A DNA stretch of 64,000 nt, from assembly GCA_905250125.1 (NCBI GenBank), contig CAJNOL010001026.1, positions 1 through 64,000 on the forward strand, written 5' to 3'. This DNA is from Rotaria sordida (taxonomy: Eukaryota; Rotifera; Eurotatoria; Philodinida; Philodinidae). This document shows, in pieces, positions 44,501-55,517 of the stretch. The notes beneath the pieces are model-generated. The model was given only the letters and a program-made list of their open reading frames with translations. It ran no database searches and was not told the origin of the DNA. The translations under genes were made by a program, and so were the position numbers. Position 1 is the stretch's first letter; every line of letters begins with the position of its first letter.

Positions 44501-46524
44501 AAGTCTCCTTCCCTGTATCTCGACTAGAATACATGCTATAGGTCGAAAAATTTGTGTGTATATACTTCATTAAGAATGTAAATCTGAAAAACACGAGCGT
44601 ATCTCGATTGTTTAAATAGAATGAGAATTATGATGAATCGCGTCTATTTATCTTTTTTAACTTCATAACTCTGAAAAAGAAGAACTTGATGATTTACTCA
44701 ATTCTTCATTATTTAGTAGTTTGTTCCAATTATTTATCCTATTGATTTGATCAAAATTCTTCAATCCTTTCTAGAATTGTAGCCATTTTTTCATAATCTT
44801 TCGAATGGAGAAAACCTATTTGCTAGCCTTTGATGATCATTACTCAGTAATAGTTGAATAGATTGAGCCGAAAATTATACATAAACATTGTCTGTAATTA
44901 AAATTTCATGAAAGAACCTTCGACTAAAGGAAAATCTCATTCGAATACACATTATGTTGGTACAGAGGACTCAGAGAATGAATAATGTGCTTGATAACAA
45001 GGAATGAAAAATTTAGTAGACAACTTTTTTCACAATAAAAACTTGAAGCACAAATAGACGCTCTTCATCATAATTCTCTTTGTATTTAAGAAATTGGAGT
45101 GATCTCGTATTTCTGAACTAAATTTCAAGTGCAGTGTATACACACAAATTTTCCGATCTTCAACATGTATCATAGCCAAGATACAGAAGATGAAAGACTT
45201 TTGTCCACAATTATACTATCATTTCATACTATGTATGGTTGGTTGCAAATTATCGTTTTAGTATTACTCTATTCTACTGTGTTGTGTTTAATTTATAATC
45301 ATCGGAAATGTAAGCATTCGTCTACCTACTGCAGTCGGGAACATACATAAAAAGATTCCTACTTCACTATTAGAAAGTACTAATCAAACCTTACACACAA
45401 CTACTGTAATAAAGCACACAATTTTTCATGAACTCAATTACTTACGTAGCATATCCACTTAATAGACGATAAAATTGTGATTCAGCAAGACGAAAATGTA
45501 CTTCGGCAGCTGATCCTATTTGTTATGTATAAATAAAATAAGATAAATAATCATTATAACTAGAAAATATACCTTGTTTATAACTTCGTTCAGGAAAAAG
45601 TTCAAAATATTTGACATGAGTACCTTTAAGTACTTCTTCTTCACCTTCCATTAATAAAGCCCCTTCTGTAATCTATATAATTATGAACTTAATGGAAAAT
45701 AGAACAAAGAATATGAATAACTTACTTTACTTTGAAGTTGTTCGACTTCTTTCTTTCGTTCTTCAGCTTCTTCACGTGATTTTTTTAATTTTTCTTTTAA
45801 TTTTTCTTTTAATTCAAATGCCTAAAATTAATCATCATATTGAATAGAAAAAAATAATTTCTTTTTTTACTTATACGTACTCTTTCAATCATTAAACGTT
45901 TTTCATCATCATTCATTTTAGAAAACGTTTTTTCAAGCTTAACATCATAAGCACTTTCCTATAGAATAATATTCTCTATTAAACAATTATCTATCTTGTA
46001 TTAACTTACATCATCTGAATTGTATTCTTCTGTTTCTTCTTCATCATTATATTCTTTACTTTCTGCTTTACGTTTTTTTCCACATTCAATTGTTTCTTTT
46101 GGTTTAGTTGATTCAGTTGTTTTTTCTTCTTCTTCATCACTACTATCCGCGTCAGGATTAAGAAGATTAAATGGATGACTAAATTCCGCAAAGTGAAGTA
46201 AATTTTTTCGATAACATGTAGCACCAAATGGACACACTGGTAAAGTTTTGTTATTAGCTTCAAACAAAAAAAAACAAAAATTTTAAACAAAAGAAAAATT
46301 CGATTGATCAACATACTCGGTTTAACTTCTGATGTAGTGGTTGAAGATGATGCAGTGTCAGAATGCGAATATTCCTTGAAATGAGCAGGATTTTTACGAT
46401 AACAATTGTTACCTAGAAATAAATGATTGTTGTATGCGAGAAAGATGAAATAAGAGAACGAAATACCATATGGGCATAGAGGTAAGTCTTCTAATTTGAC
46501 TTTTTTAGCCGGATGTGCAGACAT
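41536..46524 (-). CDS. PBZ-PARP-BRCT protein (ADP-ribosyltransferase, DNA-damage type)
   Basis: About 15 exons on the minus strand. The N-terminus (ATG 46524) holds two PBZ zinc fingers: LCPYG-NNCYRKNPAHFKEYSH and VCPFGATCYRKNLLHFAEFSH, both C-x5-C-x6-H-x5-H, the poly(ADP-ribose)-binding type of APLF and CHFR. An acidic linker (SSDEEEEK) and a Lys/Glu coiled coil follow. A PARP catalytic domain begins at about 45520 (EVHFRLAESQFYRLLSGY), with FHGT (His of the H-Y-E triad), GYYGRGTYFSEYPGYSMGYI (Tyr), LLLCQVLQGKVYQC and ELVIFRSDYILPQYIVHYKL. The third triad position is hydrophobic-looking rather than a clear Glu, hinting at mono-ADP-ribosylation. The C-terminus resembles a BRCT domain (GYKFAFIGQM, NVIICSVAEME, FLYDSI), with Phe where the usual Trp sits. 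The architecture suggests a DNA-break reader and writer. A 2.5-kb intron holds a Tc1 relic. Confidence 0.8.
43093..44074 (-). mobile_element. Degenerate Tc1/mariner transposon with long inverted repeats (element F)
   Basis: Inverted repeats of about 180 nt: the left arm 43093-43275 (GTCCCATAATAACTGA, GTCAACGACA, TCTTGACGTAGAAGGCT) pairs with the right arm 43885-44074 (AGTCTTCTACGTCAAGA, TGTCGTTGACA, CAGTTATTGTGGGAC). The minus strand of the interior (about 43690-43540) reads EGHGVSVARCVAQLFNE, stop, IESIDSDAKFADV, stop, RTENMWSLLNEKVRGN, which follows the D-x-x-P-x-H...SPDLNPIENLW region of Tc1/mariner DDE transposases. The frame has stops and lacks the N-terminal half. It is inserted in the 2,494-nt intron 42952-45445 of the PARP gene. 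Confidence 0.65.
44075..45445. other. Rest of the large PARP intron
   Basis: This non-element part of the PARP intron is AT-rich and shows no exon that joins in frame with the flanking coding exons. An open stretch at 45129-45350 with a hydrophobic segment (LQIIVLVLLYSTVLCLIY) lies on the other strand and has no recognisable partner exons. Confidence 0.4.
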
Positions 46525-48683
46525 TGGGGAAAAATAGAAATCTATAAGAAATTTAAAGAAAAAAAGTTTCAAGATTTACTTATAGAAAGTATTGGATAAT
46601 TATCCAATTGTTTTCAGTTATAAAGAAGGTTGAACACGAAGAATTCGTTTATCATTTCAAATGTATGAATTACTTATATCTCGACGGGAAAATCAACGTT
46701 TGAAACGATTAGTCTCTAAGCGAAAGTTTCATTGAATAAATCTCGTATTATTTTCAGATGTGATAAAGACTAGAATTTGAAAGAAATTCACTAAAACTTC
46801 GAATTCATATGTCGAAAAGTGCTATTCAGATAAAGTATCGACTTATTGAATAAATACTACGTGTACGTATTCTTGAAAGCGAAGTTTTAGTACTCAATAC
46901 GATTTTGGTTTGTCTAATAGAAAGACACATTGATCTTATCATGCCTAAAAAATACAATGGATTCTTTGAAATTCTATTCATATCGTCTAAAACAATATTG
47001 ATTTTAAAATTTGATATACGAAGGGAATTCAAAAGTTTTTCAAATAACTTTCAATTGAACCGAGCAACACGCATCATAATATTCATGTTGGTTTATTTTC
47101 GTAGCTCACTATAAGCACGGTAAACTAGTCAATGAAAACACATACGTAATAACTAAATCTACGACAATTGAAGCTCATAAGTTCAGATGAGCTGCCAGCG
47201 ATGGGATCAAAGCGTGTTTTTTTTTTGAATTCGAACCGATCCCATTACTGTGAACTACTCAAAAGAGGCCAAGTAAAATAGGGATTCTTTTTGTATCATA
47301 CTATGAATACCGATGAGAAATTCAAAGGTCGAAGATTATCTCGTAAAAAAGTTTACCTTTTCTCAAAAGTCAATTACTAATGAGTAGATGACAATGTTTC
47401 ATAATTTCCTTAAATCGTCTCTGAATTTTAAATTTTACGTCAATGTGTACCGTATCATATAAAACACTTCTAGATTATTAGATATAGTTATTCTCGAAAT
47501 TATTCGACCGGAGTTTGTTTTCGCTTACCGTCGTAAACTCTAAGAAGAATTTTCGAAGATGAAAACGATCACTAGTTTTTCAAGGATATAGTCACTGAAA
47601 AATCAAAGCCCAAGATTTTCATCTCTTGAAGTTCTGTTTGAATTACTAAGAATGATAGCTCAAACAATTCTCTACGCAATGAAATGTTTACCAGTTGTCT
47701 ACGAAGGTTTTAGAATGAGTTACTTAAATTTTGTGAAAAGCACAGGTATCTTCCATAAGGTTGATGTATCTATGTCAAAAAACGGCGTAGAGAGAGTTGG
47801 AAGACGTTTCATTTTGTGAAGAATTGTTTGCTCTATTATTCTGGATCATTCAAACAAAATTCCAAGAGATGAAAAACAGAGATTTCGATTTTTCAGTGAC
47901 CTTATCCTTGAAAAATAAATAATCATTTTTATTTTCGAAAATCTTTGTTTAAAATAAAATTCTCTATACGAATTAATATTTGGATTCTTATTAGAGTTTA
48001 CAACAATAATTAAAAATAAACCTGTTCAAATAATTTTGAGAGTCACTGTATGTGTTTTGTTCGATCGCAATTTGTTAGTAGAAGTCGATATGACCTATAA
48101 AGAATATAATAATGATCGTTGTCCTTAAAAAACATTTTTGAGACATATTTTGTCGAGAGCAATACGTACGGTTTAATATTGTAGTCGATCTAATGAGAAG
48201 CAAGCAAATATGAAATACTTATCAATTTCAAGAATAGATGCGTTAACATCACATGACAGACCTTCATATAATGCTAATTGAGTTGACTTACTGATTTAAA
48301 AAAGATCTTCTCTTATGACACTATTATTCACATATTACATGTCTAAAAAATGAATCCTCAGATGAAATATAAAACGGGTCTATTATTCTAAAAAATTCTC
48401 AAGCAAAAAACAAATTGTTTTAAAATAAAATGAAATTCATCGTCTTTTTATACATTTGAAAATGTTGGTTATTGCACCATATGTCACAAATACTGTGCAA
48501 TACCATTTTAATTATTCATTTCAAGAGCTATTTAAATCAATATCATCCTATTGCTTTATTTTTTCTACCAATCAAAAATTTGTAAGAAACCTTCTTACTT
48601 CAATTGGTCTACTGATGTTTCAACTTGTGTGATCATTTACATTACTGTATTATTATTTTTTTGATTTCATTCAAAATATTCTA
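46525..48683. other. Divergent intergenic region with fold-back G
   Basis: The PARP gene (minus) and the Cys/His-repeat gene (plus) are transcribed away from each other, so both promoters should be here. No coding exon was recognised. The main structure is the inverted repeat at 47567-47945. A GGGATC...GATCCC inverted pair flanks a poly-T run near 47205-47245. Confidence 0.45.
47567..47945. repeat. Fold-back element G
   Basis: The left arm (about 47570-47720) is an imperfect reverse complement of the right arm (about 47775-47940). TTTTTCAAGGATATAGTCAC pairs with GTGACCTTATCCTTGAAAAA, and TTTCATCTCTTGAAGTTCTG with AAATTCCAAGAGATGAAAAA. The spacer is about 50-60 nt. It is intergenic, unlike most others here. 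No reading frame or transposase signature was seen. Confidence 0.75.
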
Positions 48684-49644
48684 ATGAGTGAAAAAGTAAT
48701 TCATAGTTTCGAAGGTATTTGTCCATTAACACATAATGGAATATATGGCATTAAAAAAAAGTAAAAATAAAATTATTAAAATCTGAAAAATAAAATTTTT
48801 ATTTTTAATTTTATTTAAGTTTTAATATGCCAAATTTTCCTTGTTCTGATAAAACAGAACATATATCACTTAAAAAACATCTTATGTATAAACATAATCT
48901 ATCAAATACGGCTGGTATGAAATCTTTTCTTTTGCGTAATTAAATAATCTCTAATTCTATTATTTTATTTAGCAAATAAAATTGTACTCGATCGTATGAA
49001 TACATTAAATTTAAATCGTAAAAAAAAATCTATATTAACATTTAATAGTACACAAGAATTATACTCACATTCAGTGCATTGGCATAAAGGTCAATGTCCA
49101 TTTTCATATGGTTTTAATAATGTTTATAATTTAACATATTTAAATCATAATATTAAAAATTTTGATTGTCGTCATAGAAAACAATGTTTATTATTATCAC
49201 ATTTACGTGTATCACATAATTTAAATATAAAATCAGCTAAAAAAATTGTTAAAGCACTTATGTCATCATCAATTGAAAGTAAACAAAAATCTTCAATTGA
49301 AAATGATATTCGAGAAATAATTTTATTTCAAAAAGATGATATTGTATCAAATACAAGTCCGTATGTTAAATCTATAAAAACAAAATTGATAAACAATTAG
49401 AGAAATTCTTTTTTTTTTTTTGGCTTTTAGAAATATTTATAATGATGATCGAAGATTTCGGCATTATTGTCCATTAACAAAAAATGAATTTATTCATGAA
49501 CAACCATTATTTAATATACCTTGTACTAAAATAAATGAAAAATTTCTTCTATTTGCACATCTTCAGTATGTTATTGAAATTTTATTTCAAAATGGAAATC
49601 TTTCATTCTTACTTTTAATTAATGATATATCAGACAAATCATGA
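48684..49644 (+). CDS. Uncharacterised Cys/His-repeat protein, paralogue 1
   Basis: Four exons join in frame: 48684-48760, about 48821-48916, about 48973-49360 and 49431-49644. The last intron (49361-49430, GTATGT...TTTTAG) avoids a stop at 49400, and the join gives NTSPNIYNDDR. I recognise no named family. The protein is built of a repeated module: an opening CPLT or CPFS Cys, then C-x(6-8)-L-x2-HL-x3-H-x-[LV]-x4-A-x2-I. Examples are FPCSDKTEHISLKKHLMYKH, FDCRHRKQCLLLSHLRVSH and YCPLTKNEFIHE. The Cys/His spacing suggests zinc-binding units distantly like C2H2 or BED fingers, with an ordered helix after the last His. The next gene downstream has the same module, so these are tandem paralogues. 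Function unknown. Confidence 0.6.
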
Positions 49645-51115
49645 ACATGTCGAGTCTTTTTTTTTTGATGAAAAATGATGTACTAGGAGTGTTGACGTGT
49701 AGAAGTAGAACTTTGGGCCCTCTCCTACAGATGTAACAGACATTTACGAGGGAAACTCTTCAGAGGTCAAATCACTTGTCAACCAAAACGATGTTCATTT
49801 GATGAGTAAGAGAAAAGTTTAGAATAGTTTGGGTTTTCCAGTCCTTCTTTCTCTAGATATTGAAATTTTACTGATGATTTTTTTAAATAAAAAGCTCAGG
49901 TCAGGTGAAAAATTGACTTTCGAGCTCACGGTTTGCATAAACAAAGTATTCAATGAGATTAGTTCACTGGACAAATTGTAAGTTTTCTAGTGTCTCCTGT
50001 CCTTAGACATTCAATATTCTCTTATGTGTAAAAAGTAAATTTTGTTCATATATTTACATCTTCAGAAAGGAAATACTAGTTGCACAATCAACTGATCTCA
50101 CTAAGAATTTTGTTCGTGCAAAGTTTAAAGTAGAAACTCTCACGTGACTTGAGAAGGACCACAGTTTTTTGTTGAAAAAAAAAACAGTAAAATTTCGAGA
50201 ACGAAGGTCTGGAAAATCGAACCGTTATAGACTTTTCTATTACTTATCAAATGAATATAGTTTCGGTCGAAAAGTAATTTTACACCTGAAGTGGTTCCCT
50301 TGTTAGCAACGGCTTGTCAGAAACATGTTAGAAACAGCTCATCACATACCGTATATAAATAACTTCTCGATAGAATATATAAACTACTTTCTTATTGCAG
50401 TTCTAGAAGATTATGGTGAAGAAATATATCACAACATCGATAGAATAAAATAATCTTTCTATGATCAGAAGTATTTTTTTTGCGTTGCTTTTATTATTAT
50501 CGTAGAACTCGTTTGTGCTTTTTTTGTTTGAAGAGCTCATTTTGTACGAATATCAAACATATGATAACTTCCTATCAGCGTAAAAATAGTGAAAAGTTAA
50601 ACGAATGTTGATAGGTAAAAAAAACCACCTAAATTGAAGAACGCAGTTTATCACGTACATTATATTATAATAAAGGTTTATTTGACATGAAAGGTGATTA
50701 ATAGTATCAGTAAGAGTTCGATGAGTAATACAAACTTATAGAATTGATATCGAAGAGTCATTTAAACAAGTTCACGCATTATCCAACCGTTGATAACTCA
50801 GTCGATTTCAACTGAAACTGTAAAATTGAGAAGAAGATGATGAATATATTATTCTTTGTTTTTTTTTTTTGACTAATAGATTTAAACATAGCTTCTGATT
50901 CAATGAACGACTTATCGAATTTTTTCATACAGAAAAATCATCAGTTCCAAAAGAAAAACAATAAAGTCTAATAATTCGTAAAAGAAAAGTCATTCTTTAA
51001 GTATTGCTATCTGCTATTTTGTCATAAAATTTTGTATTCAAATATTTTATTTCACAAATTGTATAGCAAAAAATTCAAATATTAATTTGAACTTGTCTAT
51101 AGACATTATCATCAA
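49645..51115. other. Spacer between the Cys/His-repeat paralogues
   Basis: Contains fold-back H (49730-50335) and about 700 nt of AT-rich DNA leading to the downstream gene. No exon joining to either paralogue was seen. Confidence 0.45.
49730..50335. repeat. Fold-back element H between paralogues
   Basis: The left arm (about 49750-49880) pairs with the right arm (about 50170-50335). GATGTTCATTTGATGAGTAA pairs with ATTACTTATCAAATGAATAT, and TTTTCCAGTCCTTC with GAAGGTCTGGAAAA. The 290-nt spacer holds no clear frame. TGCAAAGTTTAAAGTAGAAA near 50118 resembles the core phrase seen in several other fold-backs. The element separates the two Cys/His paralogues and may have been present at, or arrived after, their duplication. 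Confidence 0.65.
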
Positions 51116-52657
51116 ATGAGTGGTGAAATTGCTCTTCGTCTAATTCGAGCTATTCGTACTGGTACTGAATCAACCGTAATCAATGATTTATTTCAAAATA
51201 ATACCAATAATCAATCTACTTCTTCAACAATATCAACTAATTCTTCAAATTCAAAGAATACAACAGTTGCTGATGAAATTGATATTGTTCCTTATAAATG
51301 TACATGTCCCTATTCAACTAGCTCAACTGATGGAAATGCAAATACTTTAGAAAGCCATTTAAAAAAATTAACAAAATTTGTTAAAAATATTCCATGTGAT
51401 CGTCCTTGTCCAGTTAATCTTTATCGACATCTTCGAAATTATCATAAAGTTGATTTACAACATGCCAAAGATATAACACGAACAATAATGTTATCTAAAA
51501 CAGTACAATCTGATGTTTTAAAACAAGGAAATATAGATGAAGTTTCAACATCAATTAAAAAACGGATGAAATTACCAGTAAGAATAATAAAAAAAAAACT
51601 CCATGAGGAAGGGGAAGGAGATGATTAGTATTCTATATGGATACGACTTTTTGCAACCGAATCGGAGCTAATCGACATTCGGCAAATATTTACACAGTCA
51701 TAGTACAGCTTTCAAACTTGTATTTTATATGAAAAAGTATACTATTCAGTTTCTTTTATAAATAACAACAAAAAAAAAGAGATCATCTGAAGTTCCACAA
51801 GAAATCTAAGTGATTCAAGATTCACTTGATGTCTTTCTTCTTTTAAAATCTGATCAATTTCGCTAAACATATGTTTGCTTGTTGCTGATAACGTTAGAAT
51901 AGAATGTAGTGTTAGTGTCAAACGTCATAATTGTGGATATATGTACACAAATGCTTTGTTATTATGATAATAAATGTTCACCTTTTCTGATAATTTATTT
52001 TCTCCTTCATGTATTCAGTTACTTCATCATATAACTTATCATCATATGCAGATGAATTTCCATTAAAAAAACGAATTCTTGTAGTAAAACAAAATCGCTT
52101 TTCATTCCTGTAACTTGTTTTTTAAGTACTCGAATCGATTTTCACTCTTATGCTTTTATATAAATAGCAATGCGAGAAAATAAAAATATCTCGAAACGTC
52201 GAGATTCCATTAATTGTCGAACGGGTACCCAACCCGGTTACATGACATTCAATATGATTATGATTATGTTTTTTTATTATTTAGAAATCAACAAATGATT
52301 ATGAATCAACAATACCTTTAGGTATATTCATTTAAAAAAAAAATGATTGCATAAATTTTATTTTTGTTTAGTTCATGTGGATATGAATAGTGGTAAATCT
52401 GAAGGAAAAAGTATGAAATGATTAAAATAAAATTGTTTTTAATCTGTATTTTGGAATTTTAGATGAATCAATTGATTTTTTAATTGGAAATGAAAATCTT
52501 GATGAATGGGTAACGTTATTATTTATAAAAGAAATTTTTGTACATAAAAATTTTTTCCTTTTAGGATCCTTCAATGATTTATGATAGTGAATCACTTTTT
52601 CTTTCATTTGACGAAGAAAGAATATGTGATAATGGTAGCATCGAAGGAAACGTTTAA
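51116..52657 (+). CDS. Uncharacterised Cys/His-repeat protein, paralogue 2
   Basis: The first exon, 51116-51577, opens MSGEIALRLIRAIRTGTEST and carries YKCTCPYSTSS, a Ser/Thr/Asn-rich spacer and IPCDRPCPVNLYRHLRNYH followed by KVDLQHAKDI, the same module as the upstream gene. At CCA|GTAAGA a donor leads, across a 707-nt intron, to a chain of small exons at 52285-52321, about 52371-52410, 52464-52509 and 52565-52657, all joining in frame. The tail reads KSTNDYESTIPLVHVDMNSG then an acidic stretch with FLIGNENLDEWDPSMIYD and stop. If the first donor is not used, the frame instead ends at 51628 with HEEGEGDD. Both forms may exist. The acidic C-terminus next to zinc-like modules would fit a transcription factor, but that is speculation. 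Confidence 0.55.
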
Positions 52658-52859
52658 ATAAAATATCTGTGTGTTATGTTTGTTTTTTTCTCTTCTAAAC
52701 TTTCTGAACAGTCTCTATGAGACGTGCGGTTCTAATCAGTTTTGCATATATTTTTTTCGATTTTTCTAATGAATTGAACATGTTATTTTCCTTTTCGTAT
52801 GCTTAATTCTAAAAATGCAAAAAAAAAACAAAATTAACGATCTAAAATATTGTTTTTAT

Positions 52860-55424
52860 TTAACCGTAATTCGCACGTTGAATACCATTTTGATCTGAAG
52901 AGAAAATTAGGAGATACAATAAGAAATGAATGACATAACTTACATGCTTCAATACGTGATGTAGCTTCTTTTTTAAATTCATCTGTAAGTTTTTTTTCAT
53001 AAGTTATTTCTTCAGTGATTCCTTCGATATCTAAATAAGGCAAAGATATTTTTTACCGAAAAAGAAAAAAATGAAAAATATTTACAAAGTTGTAATTGAG
53101 TGATTGTTAAAGTTTTCGGATCAACACAACCGATAGGTCCTTCAAGGTATGAATAGATTTTTAAAAATAGTTATGATTGGTGCTACTCACCATCATCAGT
53201 AGGCTTGAAATTAGGAAGAAAAGTTGTATTAGGTATATTTTGTGAATGGATAGAATTAGTTTTTATAGCTAAACGACAGCATATTTAGAGTTGAATTTCA
53301 CTCATCTTGGATCTATTAAAACGTTTTTTCACAATTTGCCAAGTAGAAGAAAGATTTACAATAACGAAGAATCTATCATATTTTACATTTTAATCCTACA
53401 GTGATTATGCTAACAGTGTTCGAATATTAATCAGATTAATATCTATGAAATAATTTCACAATACTAAAAAGAATTTGGAGTTTTTATTCATGATTAACTG
53501 ACGACGAAACCTCTTCAGATGTCTCTTCTGATTCCAATTGCTCTTTGCCTATAGATACTACATAGTGTTATAATATAAATCCTAAACGTATTTAGGTTCC
53601 TATTAAGATTTGACTAAGCTAATGAATTTTTTAATATATCTATTTTCTAGAGGTCTCACATTTTCAGAAAGCTTGTATTTTCGAATTTTTATTTCAAACG
53701 TTGTGTATATAGAGAAGCCAACTAGACCAGCTTCCATAAAAAAAATCAGATGTTTTGAACAAAATCTCTTCGAAAGATGAGACTTTCAAGATATAGACCT
53801 TTTTTCATGGAAATTAATCTAGTTGAGTTCTCTATATGTGCAAAGTTTCAAATCAAAAGTCGAAAATATGAGTTTTTCGAATATGTGAACCCTCTAGAAA
53901 ACAGATACGTGACAAATTCGATAGCTTAATCAAATCTCAATAGGATACCAAATTCTTTTACGGTTTTGATTAGAATACTGTAGTATCTATAGGCAAAAAA
54001 TCATGGAAATCGGAAGAGAATATTTGAAGAAGTGCCCTCGTAAGTGTGCTATATTCATGCGATAACTAACCAGACTGTAATCCGTTGTTTGAATTCATAT
54101 TGGACCCACGAGAAGGTTTCGATTAGACTAGAAAAGTTCTAAAAGAGTTCGTGTCAATGGGTCTGCGGAGCCGAGTTATGACCATTTTACTAATTTTTCG
54201 CCCATTTTTAGATATTTACTGAAAAATCAACTAATGAAATTTGGAACTGAAATTTAGTCCACAGATAGACCTAAAGATCCTTAGAATAGTCTAAAAGTTT
54301 CAGCAGAAAACAAAAAGTTCATTTATTGGGAAATTGAATTTCCAACAAATGGTCGCTTGCCATAGAAATATCACAAAAATTGAGTTTACTTGAAACTTCA
54401 GCCTCTTGACAAAGGAACATTCTTTTCGGGTGAAGCTTTCAGAATATTCTATGGATTATTAGACCTATCCATGGATAAAATTATAGGTCGAAAATTCAGT
54501 AAAACAGTCATAACTCGGCTCGTACTGTGAAAAAATAACGGAGATCAATGTTTCGAAATTCATTTTCTGTGATACATATATTCTTTGATAATGACTGTTA
54601 CATTTAAAAATGAATTTCGATCTTAGAAAGCTTAAGTTCGTTTATATACTTAGTTTCTTTCTTTTAATGATAATGTACCGTCAATCTGAAACATTCGAAT
54701 ACTATTAATTGCCAAATTTGAAATTATATCAGGTCTATGCTCAGAAATAAATCCGACAGGACGCTAAACTTATACAAAACTAGTTTTTGCATGAAGATTA
54801 ACTAGTATAGTTAGATTTTCGAAGTACATTTTCACAGTCGAAATAGTACTTAAATGATACATCACATTTATAAATACACTTACTTTCTTTTGCTAATAAT
54901 ATTCCTTGATTATCTAGAAATATAATACTTTAAACAAAAGAAAAAAAAAGCTTCCATAGAATCTATCATACAAGCATTAATACGTGCATTTGAATCGTTT
55001 TTAATTCTTTCAAAATTATTTTTTTCTATATCAATTACTAATTAAACAAAAATGAATTTATATTTCATTTAAAATTTTCTTACATTGAAGTATTTCGTTT
55101 TTATATTTATTGAGTTGTTCAATACTAAGTGATTTTGGATCAACACAAAAGAAATCATCTAAAGGGGAGAAAAAAAATATTTTCTCAATAAGTTTTTATC
55201 CTTTTCATAACTATACCTCGACTTTCCATTGGAATAGGAAATGATTTTGGTACTTATAATCGAAAATTTCAATAAAAAAAAAAAATAATTAAAAATAATC
55301 TCTTACAAGATGATGATGTTGATAATAAAGCATTTGAATTCAATGGAATTTGTGGAGAAAAAAATCGAAGATGAGGTTGAACGACAGGTAATAAAAGTAT
55401 AGGTCCTGATCGTAAAGGAAACAT
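52860..55424 (-). CDS. Unknown protein with duplicated CVDPK module
   Basis: Exons on the minus strand: 55424-55311, about 55256-55220, 55158-55085, 55038-54977, about 54918-54889, 53271-53191, 53141-53087, 53030-52944 and about 52891-52860. All joins keep one frame, giving about 190 residues. I do not recognise the family. The protein contains two copies of a module of about 50 residues: FFCVDPKSLSIEQLNKYKNE...FERIKNDSNARINAYNQGI and IGCVDPKTLTITQLQLYIEG...DEFKKEATSRIEAYQNGIQ. They share CVDPK(S/T)L(S/T)I-x-QL, then a charged helix ending ARI(N/E)AY-x-x-GI. Each module has the same intron pattern, so an exon-block duplication made it. The N-terminus MFPLRSGPILLLPVV is hydrophobic, perhaps a signal or mitochondrial presequence. 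The 1.6-kb middle intron holds two fold-backs. Start codons of this and the next gene lie 93 nt apart. Confidence 0.6.
53497..54040. repeat. Fold-back element I
   Basis: The left arm 53500-53770 pairs with the right arm 53800-54040. CTTTGCCTATAGATACTACA pairs with TGTAGTATCTATAGGCAAAA, ATATCTATTTTCTAGAGG with CCTCTAGAAAACAGATAC, and GAGAAGCCAACTAGACCAG with CTAGTTGAGTTCTCTATATG. It is the most complete member of the family that includes D (33.3 kb) and, more distantly, B (22.0 kb). It lies in the intron 53272-54888 of the CVDPK-module gene. Confidence 0.8.
54165..54540. repeat. Fold-back element J
   Basis: The left arm begins GAGCCGAGTTATGACCATTT (54171) and the right arm ends AAACAGTCATAACTCGGCTC (54500). 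Inner parts also pair: AGATAGACCTAAAGATCC with GGATTATTAGACCTATCC, and AATAGTCTAAAAGTTTC with GAAGCTTTCAGAATATTC. It is the second fold-back in the same intron as element I, only about 130 nt away. No transposase was seen. Confidence 0.75.
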
Positions 55425-55517
55425 AGTGATAAAAATGAAAGATAATAGATAAAAAAGAATTTCTTTGCTTAGTAACGAAAAATAAAAAAGAATGAAAGAG
55501 TTTTCTTTTTTTTTCAG
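55425..55517. promoter_or_regulatory. 93-nt divergent promoter interval
   Basis: This is all that separates the start codons of the CVDPK-module gene (minus) and the CP110-like gene (plus). The plus-strand end is a pyrimidine run followed by CAG just before ATG 55518, which looks like a splice acceptor. The CP110-like gene may therefore have a 5' untranslated exon farther upstream, antisense to the neighbour's first exon. Shared or overlapping transcription starts are inferred. Confidence 0.5.

Noticed and set aside
45129..45350. Possible small membrane protein inside the large PARP intron
   Set aside because: A single hydrophobic segment in AT-rich DNA, without partner exons, motif or conserved start context.
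47205..47250. GGTTCGAATTC on the minus strand as a second B-box candidate
   Set aside because: The last two bases deviate from the consensus, it sits in a poly-A/T context and no tRNA fold surrounds it.
49398..49400. A stop apparently splitting Cys/His paralogue 1 into two genes
   Set aside because: A GT-AG intron at 49361-49430 removes the stop and keeps the module in frame, so one gene is the simpler reading.
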